Below are positions 8,371 to 16,631 of a stretch of 64,000 nucleotides of DNA, piece after piece. Source of the stretch: Blautia sp. BIOML-A1 (GTDB lineage: Bacteria > Bacillota > Clostridia > Lachnospirales > Lachnospiraceae); contig NZ_WWVR01000010.1 in assembly GCF_009883055.1 (NCBI RefSeq), positions 21,604 through 85,603 on the forward strand, read 5' to 3'. The notes under the pieces were generated by a model that worked only from the letters and a program-made list of their open reading frames with translations, was not told the origin of the DNA and ran no database searches. A program made the position numbers and the translations under genes. Position 1 is the stretch's first letter. Each line of letters opens with the position of its first letter.

Positions 8371-9795
8371 TTAGTCATTATGTGGAAGAAGCGGAACTTC
8401 CTGTCCACGAAGCAGAATCTGTGGTCCTCCATTTCCCTCGATATATTCTTTTGTGATGATTACCTGGCCAATGCTATCATCCTTTGGAATTTCATACATG
8501 ATATCCAGCATATATTCTTCCAGGATCGCACGCAGTGCTCTGGCTCCTGTATTCTTTTCCATTGCTTTGGCTGCGATCGCATGAAGTGCACCCTCATCAA
8601 ACTCCAGTTTCACCTCATCCAGCGCAAGCAGTTTCTGATATTGTTTCAGAATTGCATTTCTGGGCTCTGAAAGAATCTTCACCAGCATATCCTCATTCAG
8701 ACCATTCAGGGTAAAAATGACAGGCAGACGTCCAAGGAACTCCGGAATCATTCCAAAGTTTCGAAGATCATCCACGGTCACCTTCTCCAGAAGGTGCGGA
8801 TCATTGTCATACTTGTCCTTCAGATCCGCATAAAATCCGATAGATGCCTGCTTGTTCAGCCTCTCCTTGATGATGCTCTCGATATCCGGGAAAGCACCTC
8901 CACAGATAAACAGAATATTTCTGGTATTTACTGTAGTTAAAGGCACCATTGCGTTCTTGCTGTTGGCACCGATCGGAACCTCCACATCTGCTCCCTCAAG
9001 AAGCTTCAGCATTCCCTGCTGTACCGCCTCCCCACTGACATCTCTCTGGTTGGTGTTTTTCTTCTTTGCGATCTTGTCAATCTCATCAATAAAGATGATT
9101 CCATGTTCTGCCTTCTCCACATCATTGTCTGCCGCAGCCAGAAGTTTCGATACAACACTCTCAATATCATCTCCGATATAACCTGCTTCTGTCAGAGATG
9201 TGGCGTCCGCAATTGCCAGCGGCACATCCAGAAGCTTCGCCAGTGTCTTGACCAGATAAGTCTTACCACAGCCTGTAGGTCCGATCATAAGCATATTGGA
9301 TTTCTCAATATCAATGTCGTCCATCGTATCTGTTGCAACTCTCTTATAATGATTGTATACAGCCACAGACATAACCTTCTTGGCATGTTCCTGACCTATC
9401 ACATACTCATCCAACGTTGCCTTGATCTTATGCGGTGCCGGAATCTTCTTAAGATCCAGTACCGGCTCGGCCTTCTTTTCTTTCTTCTTCGGTTTGACCT
9501 TCTTCTGCTGCATCGGATTTGACAGACTGCCTAAGTCTATCATGCTGATATTTGGCATATTAAAAAGATCGTTATAATTAAAATTACTGCTGCTCATCTG
9601 CTGGTTCATACTGTCAAAGCTCTTCTGCATACAGTCGGAGCAGATATGTATATTATTTGGAAGATCGATCATCTTACCGGCCTGCTTTTCTGATCTGCGG
9701 CAAAGCGTACAGAATTTCTCCGGCTCATGCCTGTCATCATCATCCTGGTCTCTGATTTCTTCCTCTATGATCTCATCGTCATATTTGTCTGACAT
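8371..9795 (-). CDS. clpX: ClpX-type AAA+ unfoldase (divergent form)
   Basis: Unfolds proteins and feeds them to ClpP. 474 residues, longer than the usual 410-430 because of an acidic N-terminus (residues 1-25) and a Lys-rich linker (about 95-112). The C4 zinc domain has Cys29, 32, 52 and 55. Walker A is GPTGCGKT (172-179), with Cys where Ser/Asn is usual, and Walker B is IIFIDEID (233-240). The pore loop is GYIG (205-208). The IGF tripeptide that docks on ClpP is present (319-321), so partnership with ClpP is likely. No clpP or tig gene is next to it, suggesting this may be a second ClpX paralogue. Confidence 0.9.
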   Translation of the reverse strand: MSDKYDDEIIEEEIRDQDDDDRHEPEKFCTLCRRSEKQAGKMIDLPNNIHICSDCMQKSFDSMNQQMSSSNFNYNDLFNMPNISMIDLGSLSNPMQQKKVKPKKKEKKAEPVLDLKKIPAPHKIKATLDEYVIGQEHAKKVMSVAVYNHYKRVATDTMDDIDIEKSNMLMIGPTGCGKTYLVKTLAKLLDVPLAIADATSLTEAGYIGDDIESVVSKLLAAADNDVEKAEHGIIFIDEIDKIAKKKNTNQRDVSGEAVQQGMLKLLEGADVEVPIGANSKNAMVPLTTVNTRNILFICGGAFPDIESIIKERLNKQASIGFYADLKDKYDNDPHLLEKVTVDDLRNFGMIPEFLGRLPVIFTLNGLNEDMLVKILSEPRNAILKQYQKLLALDEVKLEFDEGALHAIAAKAMEKNTGARALRAILEEYMLDIMYEIPKDDSIGQVIITKEYIEGNGGPQILLRGQEVPLLPHND

Positions 9796-9840
9796 AATTT
9801 ACATTATCTCCTTTCGGTTTCTCGTTCTTTATAAGCCAAA

Positions 9841-9889
9841 GAACGCACAGATCTTTGGAGCCTTATTCCGGTCCGAAGTCTATGCGTTC
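9841..9889 (-). other. Inverted repeat in the clpX leader
   Basis: GAACGCA (9841-9847) and TGCGTTC (9883-9889) form a 7-bp inverted repeat. It begins almost exactly at the predicted transcription start of the clpX promoter, so the leader RNA could fold at its 5' end. It also lies downstream of the htrA stop and could slow read-through. No U-tract of note. Confidence 0.5.
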
Positions 9890-9917
9890 ATTATAACATA
9901 ACCATTCAAGCTGTAAA
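9890..9917 (-). promoter_or_regulatory. clpX promoter
   Basis: TTTACA (9912-9917), 16-bp spacer, TATAAT (9890-9895) on the minus strand. The start point near 9883 gives an approximately 88-nt leader before clpX. Confidence 0.75.
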
Positions 9918-9962
9918 CTAAAGTTTTTATAAAATACTTTGCAAATCACCTGCCGTGTTACT

Positions 9963-11414
9963 TCAATCTGCGGAAGGGCGGCTTCCCAGAGTTACCTGCA
10001 CGGTCTGTTCCACATACTGCCCGTTTTGCGCCCTTGCGATCGTAATATCCACAGTCTCTCCCGCGGCATAATACTTCATCTTATCATTAAGATCGTCCCT
10101 GCCGGTCACTGTCTGACCATCAAAGCCTGTAATGATATCCCCCTTACGGATTCCGGCATTATCTGCTGCCTCACCTGTGCTTACGCTGCTTACAAAAACG
10201 CCCTCCGGCATATCAAACATTGCTGTTACCTCTGCCGACAGATCTAGCGGGTTGATTCCAAGATAGGATGCCTCCGAGCTGTCTACCTTATCTCTTGTTT
10301 CACGGCTCATCAGATCTTCAAGGATTGGCTGTGCCTTGGAGATTGGAATAGCATACCCCATTCCCTCCACTGCATTGCTTGCAAATTTGGCAGAATTGAT
10401 ACCAATAACCTCACCTTTCATATTGAGAAGTGCACCACCGCTGTTTCCGGGATTGATCGCTGCATCTGTCTGGATAAGACCGGAACCCGTCATATCATCT
10501 GTGGAGATAGTCCTGTTCAGTGCACTGATCCATCCTGAAGTTACAGACTGTCCATAACCAAGTGCATTACCGATCGCAACAACCTGCTCTCCAACTTCAA
10601 GATCATCGGAGGTATCAAGCTGTGCGATTTTGATCTCAGAAAGTGTATCCTGCGGAATATCTGCTTTTGCAACTGCAATTACTGCCAGATCGTTTGACTC
10701 ATCCGTTCCTTTGATCTTGGCACTGACCGCATCCTCTACATTGATATCTGCTGAATCATCCGCGGCCGTTTCTGCTGTTTCCTGTTCTGCACTGACAACA
10801 TCCGATCCCATAAAACACACATTCAAAGTCGTCGCACCGGATACTACATGGTTATTGGTAGCAATCAGAAGCTCGTCGTCATTTTCCCCAACGATAATAC
10901 CTGATCCACTGCCCTCACTGGAATATTGCTGTGTACTTCTCGACGAAAAGCCAAATCCAAAATAATACGGAATCTCCTGAATGCTTACAGAAGTAATCGC
11001 CACAACCGTCGGCATTGCGGTCTTTGCCACACTCGCCACGCTTCCTGTAACTTCAGAAGAAACTACACTGTTCTGTGTATCTTTTGAATCCGCTGTAGTT
11101 TCCTTCGTAAGCTGTGCTGTCTCTACCTGATTTTTCTGTTCTGTATCTGTTTCAAGAAATCTTTCTGTTGTCAGATTTACACCCTGGAAAACAATTCCCG
11201 CTACCAGACCAAATACAACTGCAAGTCCGATCGTAGTGCCTAATTTGTTCCTGGATCTCTGTTTCTTACGAGTCGGTTTTTTGTCTGAAATCTCTGATTT
11301 CTGTGTCGAGGTTCCCTGATGCATATGATAATGTGCATAGGAAGGCGGCACGTTCGAATCTTCTACTGTCTTCTTATTCTGCGGAGCCGGATTCCATCTA
11401 CTTTCATCGTCCAT
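9963..11414 (-). CDS. HtrA/DegP-type membrane-anchored serine protease
   Basis: Envelope quality-control protease. 483 residues: cytoplasmic Lys/Arg-rich N-terminus, one membrane helix (about 59-78), a linker, a trypsin-like domain with His189 (NNHV), Asp242 (SNDLAV) and Ser325 (GNSGG), and a C-terminal PDZ domain (about 385-475). An acidic Ala/Glu/Asp insert at about 208-230 enlarges the usual surface loop. GGGAG lies seven bases before the ATG. It is flanked by a terminator upstream (11495-11515) and a new promoter downstream, so it is probably transcribed alone, though I could not define its promoter. Confidence 0.93.
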   Translation of the reverse strand: MDDESRWNPAPQNKKTVEDSNVPPSYAHYHMHQGTSTQKSEISDKKPTRKKQRSRNKLGTTIGLAVVFGLVAGIVFQGVNLTTERFLETDTEQKNQVETAQLTKETTADSKDTQNSVVSSEVTGSVASVAKTAMPTVVAITSVSIQEIPYYFGFGFSSRSTQQYSSEGSGSGIIVGENDDELLIATNNHVVSGATTLNVCFMGSDVVSAEQETAETAADDSADINVEDAVSAKIKGTDESNDLAVIAVAKADIPQDTLSEIKIAQLDTSDDLEVGEQVVAIGNALGYGQSVTSGWISALNRTISTDDMTGSGLIQTDAAINPGNSGGALLNMKGEVIGINSAKFASNAVEGMGYAIPISKAQPILEDLMSRETRDKVDSSEASYLGINPLDLSAEVTAMFDMPEGVFVSSVSTGEAADNAGIRKGDIITGFDGQTVTGRDDLNDKMKYYAAGETVDITIARAQNGQYVEQTVQVTLGSRPSAD

Positions 11415-11494
11415 CTTTCTGCTCCCTTCTGTATCCCTTTTTTATATGAAAACAGTGTAACAAGCAATTGTGTTCAAAGTGTGATAACTCCTTT

Positions 11495-11515
11495 AAAAAA
11501 GCGTGTTTCTCACAC
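11495..11515 (-). terminator. Terminator overlapping the end of the 11510 glycosyltransferase gene
   Basis: On the minus strand GTGTG, a 5-nt loop and CACGC are followed by a run of six T (11495-11500). The stem includes the stop codon of the glycosyltransferase gene. Confidence 0.65.
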
Positions 11516-12433
11516 ATTCCAGTAAGAAGGATTCATCGTGCACCACATGATAACTCCTGATGGAAGTTTCCTGTATTTCTTTCCTGCCAGATATCCCGCA
11601 TATTTAAATCCTGACTGCATGATAAAACCCGGGATCAGCCATATTTTTTTCTTTGCGATAAGATAGGAAAATGTCTGTTTTACCAGCCGGATCCCTTCTC
11701 CTTCTGACTTCACAGATTCAAAAATCTCCGGATGTTCTGCCTGAGAAACACCCAGGTCAAAATTTCTGTGAAACTGCTGTATACAGGAATAATTATGAGA
11801 ATGGATCACTCTCGCCTCTGCTGCATATGCAATCTTATATCCTGCCTGGATCAGATTTCCGGCATAGATCATATCTTCATTAAAAATCGTCCGGTCTACA
11901 AATCCGCCCAGCTTTTCAAAAATATCCTTTTTGTAGGCGGCACACACATTCGAGCAAAAGTAGGTTTTGATCCCATACTGCGGAAGGTCTGCTTTTGTTC
12001 TGACAGAAGAGAATTCCGGATAGTTAAAAGATCTCGTATAACGCTCCACAAAGCTGCAGTCTGCATTCGGAAGCTGCCTTGCATAGGCTGCTCCTGTCTG
12101 TTCGTCGTCATACAGTGCTGCGGTCAGATTCCGAAGCAGATGCCTGTCCGCCGGAAGTGCATCCTGAGTCATAAAAACCATAATGTCTGCCTCAGACAGT
12201 CCTGCCGCCTTTTTTCTGGTGCCGCCATGGTCAAACTCTGCCTTTGGAATGTGATGTACTTCCAGAAACGGATATTTCTCATCCCATTCCTTATTCCATA
12301 ATGCATCTTCTGTATTCATGATGATAATTTTGTTTATCGGACAGTCCTGCTTATAAAGTCGTTCGATCAATTGTTCAAATTCCCTTCCCGGATGATATGT
12401 GGGAATGATCACATCTATTGTTTTCTCCATCAT
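11510..12433 (-). CDS. Family 2 glycosyltransferase, rhamnosyltransferase-like
   Basis: About 307 residues, GT-A fold. DVIIPTYHPG opens the nucleotide-sugar domain. FMTQDALPAD holds the metal-site acidic residue in the place of the usual DxD. FNEDMIYAGN and the HSHNY stretch resemble the RfbN/RgpF group of rhamnosyltransferases, consistent with the dTDP-rhamnose genes in this window. An earlier ATG exists at 12445, but its first codons contain the GGAG that is spaced six bases before the ATG at 12433, so 12433 is preferred. It is downstream of the LCP gene across a perfect hairpin. Confidence 0.82.
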   Translation of the reverse strand: MMEKTIDVIIPTYHPGREFEQLIERLYKQDCPINKIIIMNTEDALWNKEWDEKYPFLEVHHIPKAEFDHGGTRKKAAGLSEADIMVFMTQDALPADRHLLRNLTAALYDDEQTGAAYARQLPNADCSFVERYTRSFNYPEFSSVRTKADLPQYGIKTYFCSNVCAAYKKDIFEKLGGFVDRTIFNEDMIYAGNLIQAGYKIAYAAEARVIHSHNYSCIQQFHRNFDLGVSQAEHPEIFESVKSEGEGIRLVKQTFSYLIAKKKIWLIPGFIMQSGFKYAGYLAGKKYRKLPSGVIMWCTMNPSYWNV

Positions 12434-12452
12434 ATAAATCTCCATCTATAGC

Positions 12453-12485
12453 AGAAGGGAATTCCTGCCTGAGAAATTCCCTTCT
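12453..12485. other. 11-bp perfect hairpin between LCP gene and glycosyltransferase
   Basis: AGAAGGGAATT (12453-12463) pairs with its exact complement at 12475-12485 around an 11-nt loop. Neither strand shows a clear U-tract, so it may be a weak terminator or an mRNA-stability hairpin rather than a full stop. Confidence 0.6.
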
Positions 12486-12513
12486 AAATCGTCTTATATT
12501 ATTACACTGCGTT

Positions 12514-14073
12514 TCAGGCTGCTTCTACTGATTCTGTAGCGACATCCTCACCGCCGCCATCTCCGCCATAATCCGGTTCTGTGTAGCCGCCGTCATCTCC
12601 ACCGCCAGATTCGTTTCCTCCGCCAGATTCTTCTCCTCCGCCGGTGGAATCGTCTCCTCCGGTACTTCCGCTGTCTCCTCCGCCGGTGTAGTCATCTCCT
12701 CCGGTACTTCCGCTGTCTCCTCCGCCGGTGTAGTCATCTCCTCCGGTACTTCCACTGTCTCCGCCACCGGTGTAGTCATCTCCTCCGGTACTTCCACTGT
12801 CTCCGCCACCGGTATAATCATCTCCTCCGGTAGTTCCGCTGTCTCCGCCGCCGGTGGAATCTGTATTATCACTGCTGTCGTCACTTCCGGCTGTTTCTTC
12901 CCATGATGTTCCGTTATTTTCGAAGATGACGTTATCATTTGCAGTATTCTCTTCTGTTACCTTCTGTGTATCCTCAAGGCTTGCCTCACCACCTACGATC
13001 TCCAGAATTCTCTGGCTGTTGGCAAGTACCGTCGCTGAAGGTGTATATGCCTCATCTCCGTAGAGGAACTTGTGAAGTTCGATAACATTTGATTCCAGTG
13101 AAGTTGGTACAATAACGCTTCCTTTGACATTGGAGAACTTGAAAGAACTCGGGAAACCAGTTGTATCATTAACGCTGTATCCGACCAGGGTCGGAAGCAT
13201 CTGAAGGATTTCTGTCTTATCCATAGAAGTAGTTACCATCGGGAATACATCATCCATGATCTTGAAAATTGTGCTCAGTCCTGCTGATTTCGCTTTATCT
13301 ACGATCATCTGGATCACTTTACGCTGACGCTCTGTACGTCCCATGTCAAGACTTGCTGTATAGCGGATACGGCAGTAGGAAGTTGCCTGTACACCATTCA
13401 GATGATAAGTATACTGAATCTTCTCAATGTCTTCCGGCTCTTCCGGCAGTTCAATCGGTGTATAATCCTTATCTGTTTCCTCAGAAGTCTCTACACAGTA
13501 GTTATTCATATGAACGATCTCTGCATAGGACATATCCATATCCAGACCACCGAGATCATCAATGATGGTTGTCAGTGCATTAAAGTTTACAGTTGCATAA
13601 TCAGAAATATTCAGGTCAAGGTTTGTGTTCAGCATTGTGATTGCCTGTTCAGCCTCACCATACGCATATGCCGCATTCGCTTTGGAATAGGTTTCCTTGT
13701 CACTGAAGCCCATGTTCAGAAGTGTATCTCGATAAACTGATGCAAGTTTTACGTCTTTGGTATCATTGTTGACACTCGCAATAATGATCGTATCACTGTT
13801 TTCGCCACCAAGAGCAGTGTTTTTGTCACGGTGGTCAATACCAAATAACGCATATGTGGTATATCCTGTCAGCGTAGAGGTTTCGGAATTAATAGAATCC
13901 TGAACTTCCTGGTTCACCTTGATTTTGCTCTCATCCAATACTGGCTGCTGAATCTTGTCCAGTTTGGTATTCAGCTGGCCATAGACATAAAGTCCACCGA
14001 TAAATACCAGAAGTACAAGGATCTCAACCGCAAAAAGTACTTTTTTCTTTTTTGATCTGCGTTTTCCTGCCAT
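12514..14073 (-). CDS. LytR-CpsA-Psr (LCP) family phosphotransferase with repetitive Gly/Asp tail
   Basis: LCP enzymes move undecaprenyl-linked polymers onto peptidoglycan. 519 residues: Lys/Arg-rich start, membrane helix 12-31, LCP domain about 70-330 with the FGIDHRD, SVYRDT and RTERQRK motifs carrying conserved Asp/Arg residues, then a linker and an extracellular tail (about 390-519) of Gly, Asp, Ser and Thr with five 14-residue repeats. Such a tail probably spans or embeds in the wall. It follows the initiating sugar transferase by 16 bp (GAAGGAG ribosome site), which fits attachment of the polymer made by this locus. Confidence 0.92.
   Translation of the reverse strand: MAGKRRSKKKKVLFAVEILVLLVFIGGLYVYGQLNTKLDKIQQPVLDESKIKVNQEVQDSINSETSTLTGYTTYALFGIDHRDKNTALGGENSDTIIIASVNNDTKDVKLASVYRDTLLNMGFSDKETYSKANAAYAYGEAEQAITMLNTNLDLNISDYATVNFNALTTIIDDLGGLDMDMSYAEIVHMNNYCVETSEETDKDYTPIELPEEPEDIEKIQYTYHLNGVQATSYCRIRYTASLDMGRTERQRKVIQMIVDKAKSAGLSTIFKIMDDVFPMVTTSMDKTEILQMLPTLVGYSVNDTTGFPSSFKFSNVKGSVIVPTSLESNVIELHKFLYGDEAYTPSATVLANSQRILEIVGGEASLEDTQKVTEENTANDNVIFENNGTSWEETAGSDDSSDNTDSTGGGDSGTTGGDDYTGGGDSGSTGGDDYTGGGDSGSTGGDDYTGGGDSGSTGGDDYTGGGDSGSTGGDDSTGGGEESGGGNESGGGDDGGYTEPDYGGDGGGEDVATESVEAA
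12646..12855 (-). repeat. Five tandem 42-bp repeats in the LCP gene
   Basis: Units encode TGGGDSGSTGGDDY (residues 407-476). The first unit has Thr for the second Ser and the last ends in Ser instead of Tyr. Units are nearly identical at DNA level, differing at a few third positions, so copy number is likely to vary between strains. Confidence 0.9.
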
Positions 14074-14089
14074 CTTTTCTCCTTCTTAC

Positions 14090-15493
14090 TTAGTATGCAT
14101 TTTTGTTAATAAAACCTTTAAAAATTGTCAGAAACAAAATTTTTATGTCAAATCCTATGCTCCAGTTCTCAATATAGTACAGATCACAGTCAATTCGTTT
14201 CCGGATAGATGTATCTCCCCTGAATCCATTGACCTGCGCCCATCCTGTGAGACCCGGCCGCACCTGATGCTTGACCATATATCTTGGTATTTCTTCCCTG
14301 AACTTTTCGACAAAGAACGGTCTTTCGGGTCTTGGACCTACCAGACTCATGTCGCCCTTCAGAATATTAAAAAGCTGTGGAAGTTCATCAATGCTCGTCC
14401 TTCGCATAAATTTACCGATTCCGGTAACTCTCGGATCATTTTTGACGGTCCATGCCTTGCGTTCTTCTGCTTCCGGCTGAATTTCCATGGAACGGAATTT
14501 ATACATTCGAAATGTCTTGTTATGAAGGCCTACTCTCTCCTGTTTGTAGATAAGCGGCCCCGGTGATGTTGCTTTGATGAGGACACACATCAGAAGCATG
14601 ACCGGCGAAGAAACGATAATTGCCATAACAGAACCCACAATATCCATTATTCGCTTGACCATTGCATTAAATGTATTACTCAAAGGCACATAACGGATGT
14701 TGATCACCGGGAGTCCCAGAATATCCTCCGTATATGGCTTCGTAGGAATGATCTTGTTATAATCCGGAATAAATTTTGTGTGTACTCCGGACTTTTCACA
14801 CATTGCAACAATCTCCTCCAGACGATAGTATTCACTTAAACCCAATGTGATGGCAATCTCATCCAGTCTGTTTGCAGGCAGAATCACGGTAAGATTCGCA
14901 ATGCGTCCTATCACCTTGACTCCGTTATATATAGTCCCTGCCGGCACATTGTCATCCAGAATTCCACGGACAATATATCCCCACTGAGGATTCTGCATAA
15001 TTCTGTCAATGTACTCTTCCGCCGCACGGCTGTAACCTACCAGCAATATCTGTTTCTGGTTCAGCCCTCTCTTGCGCATATCTTTAAGAATGGAATCGAT
15101 CAGAAGTCTGACTCCCCATTCCATAAAAATATTAACAACACAAAAAATATAAACTGTAAGTCTGGAAAAATCAGGCTCACCGATCATATAAAGACTGAAT
15201 ACAACAAGAAGCAGTCCCAGCACATTTGCCTTGATGATATTGGCAAGCACAAGCCGCCTTCCCTGCATATGCAGAGGTTCATACAGGGTAAATGCCTGAT
15301 ACAGCAGCAGATATCCCGGAATGATAAAAATCAGTGCAAACATATACTGCTCGAACGCCAGTGCCCGGACTGCAGAATATGCAAACGGACCTATAAAGCG
15401 GATCATCCAGGCAACAACATAGGCTGCTGCAATGACAACGGCATCTATCAGCATCTGGAGACGACTGAAACTCTTCTGATTATCCTGAATCAA
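14090..15493 (-). CDS. Polyprenyl glycosylphosphotransferase (initiating undecaprenyl-phosphate sugar-1-phosphate transferase)
   Basis: Starts polymer synthesis by moving a hexose-1-phosphate from a nucleotide sugar to undecaprenyl phosphate. 467 residues: four N-terminal membrane helices, a central Rossmann-like domain, a further helix at about residue 275-300, then the PF02397-type catalytic domain with KFRSM, DELPQLF (369-375), GDMSLVGPRPE and RPGLTGWAQ. This is the WcaJ/WbaP/EpsE architecture; glucose and galactose cannot be told apart by eye. The start is TTG, chosen because AGAGG lies nine bases upstream and no ATG fits. It is first in an operon with the LCP and GT genes. Confidence 0.92.
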   Translation of the reverse strand: MIQDNQKSFSRLQMLIDAVVIAAAYVVAWMIRFIGPFAYSAVRALAFEQYMFALIFIIPGYLLLYQAFTLYEPLHMQGRRLVLANIIKANVLGLLLVVFSLYMIGEPDFSRLTVYIFCVVNIFMEWGVRLLIDSILKDMRKRGLNQKQILLVGYSRAAEEYIDRIMQNPQWGYIVRGILDDNVPAGTIYNGVKVIGRIANLTVILPANRLDEIAITLGLSEYYRLEEIVAMCEKSGVHTKFIPDYNKIIPTKPYTEDILGLPVINIRYVPLSNTFNAMVKRIMDIVGSVMAIIVSSPVMLLMCVLIKATSPGPLIYKQERVGLHNKTFRMYKFRSMEIQPEAEERKAWTVKNDPRVTGIGKFMRRTSIDELPQLFNILKGDMSLVGPRPERPFFVEKFREEIPRYMVKHQVRPGLTGWAQVNGFRGDTSIRKRIDCDLYYIENWSIGFDIKILFLTIFKGFINKNAY

Positions 15494-15556
15494 GTTCTGT
15501 CACCTCTCCATTTTTTTGTAACTATTCAGAAGGTAATTTAAAATACATTTTGATTC

Positions 15557-15583
15557 GTAACTGTGAGATTTCTGAACAGTTAT
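15557..15583 (-). repeat. Dispersed 27-bp palindromic element, copy 1
   Basis: On the minus strand it starts ATAACTGTTCAG and ends CTCACAGTTAC, with a 7-bp stem TAACTGT/ACAGTTA. It forms the first part of the leader RNA of the sugar transferase gene, 64 bp before its start. A degenerate half copy lies at 15518. Related copies are at 18656, 36530, 45716, 48032, 49669 and 58477. Confidence 0.75.
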
Positions 15584-15592
15584 GTGTGTTTT

Positions 15593-15621
15593 ATATTATA
15601 ATAGTTATTTCTTAAAATCAA
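15593..15621 (-). promoter_or_regulatory. Promoter of the sugar transferase-LCP-GT operon
   Basis: TTGATT (15616-15621), 17-bp spacer and TAATAT (15593-15598); an overlapping TATAAT at 15595-15600 would give a 15-bp spacer. The palindromic element begins about three bases after the predicted start point. Confidence 0.6.
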
Positions 15622-15676
15622 TAAAATACCAGATTTTATTTTATAAAATTTTATCAGTTTCTCTGTAAGCAGAATT

Positions 15677-16630
15677 TTATGCAGTAAATCGCAGAAAAAT
15701 ATTCTTCCACAATTCCAGCTGTATTCTTGCATAATTTGACAGATGTTTCATCGAAAACGGTACTTTATGGCCTTTGCGGCTGATGGAAAAACCGTTTTTG
15801 ATACCTGCCAGATATTCCTTTCCCATTCCCTTTGCAGCAAAGAACAGAAACTTGATCAGAAATCCTGCCAAAAGAAACGGAAGATTCAAAATAATCTGGA
15901 ACAACGGCATATTTTTATAGATCAGATAGACATTATTCCTTGAAGAATATCTGGTCTTGAACTGATTATATCTGGAACCACTAGTACCGCTTCCCACATG
16001 ATAGACAACAGCCTTCGGTGCGTACCAGTTTTCATAGCCGTATATTCTTGCACGATATCCGATATCCGTATCTTCCAGATAGGCAAAATGTTCTTCATCA
16101 AAATAACCGATCCGTTCAAAGACCTTCCTTCGATAGATTGCCGCTCCTCCGCAGGAAGAAAATATCTTTTCTTCCTCCTCATAGGTATGGATGTCCTTTC
16201 CCTTGCCTCTGGCAAAGGACCAGCCCAATGCATTATAAAAGTTTCCCGCATCATCCAGACGATCCCTGTCATGATACTGAACCATCCTGGCTGCACAGGA
16301 AAAAGCTTTCTTGTGTCTCCGGATCGCAGCAGTCATCTCTTCCAGAAAATCTTCCTTCACTTCTGTATCATTATTGAGCAGCAGTACATAGGGTGCTCTG
16401 GACGCCTTGATCCCCTCATTGACTGCACGGCAGAATCCATAATTTTCCGGCAGTTCGATGATGTGCACCCACGGGTAATTCCCCGCTACAAACGAGCAGC
16501 TTCCATCTGAAGAACCATTATCTACAAAGATAACTTCGAAATTTTTGAGAGTCTGCCCCTCCAGACTTGCAAGCACACTGTCCAGAAACGCAATCCCGTT
16601 ATAATTCGGTATGACAACCGATACTTCCAT
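15677..16630 (-). CDS. Family 2 glycosyltransferase, WbbL-like
   Basis: 317 residues. GT-A domain with VVIPNYNG at the start, VDNGSSDGS (36-44) and the metal-site LNNDTE (85-90). EDTDIGYR near 185 is the usual acceptor/base region. A hydrophobic stretch at about 243-266 may anchor it to the membrane. Best general match is the rhamnosyltransferase WbbL group, in keeping with the dTDP-rhamnose genes nearby. The start codon is one base after the upstream gene's stop, with GGAG eight bases before the ATG, so it is tightly coupled to the dual-domain GT. Confidence 0.85.
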   Translation of the reverse strand: MEVSVVIPNYNGIAFLDSVLASLEGQTLKNFEVIFVDNGSSDGSCSFVAGNYPWVHIIELPENYGFCRAVNEGIKASRAPYVLLLNNDTEVKEDFLEEMTAAIRRHKKAFSCAARMVQYHDRDRLDDAGNFYNALGWSFARGKGKDIHTYEEEEKIFSSCGGAAIYRRKVFERIGYFDEEHFAYLEDTDIGYRARIYGYENWYAPKAVVYHVGSGTSGSRYNQFKTRYSSRNNVYLIYKNMPLFQIILNLPFLLAGFLIKFLFFAAKGMGKEYLAGIKNGFSISRKGHKVPFSMKHLSNYARIQLELWKNIFLRFTA

Positions 16631-16631
16631 A

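Noticed and set aside
12646..12855. Regular repeats that could be mistaken for a CRISPR array
   Set aside because: Units are contiguous with no spacers and encode an in-frame protein repeat.
12525..12938. Second minus-strand frame of about 137 codons with PEE/TTP repeats inside the LCP gene
   Set aside because: A frame-shifted reading of the 42-bp repeats; no ribosome site and no independent similarity.
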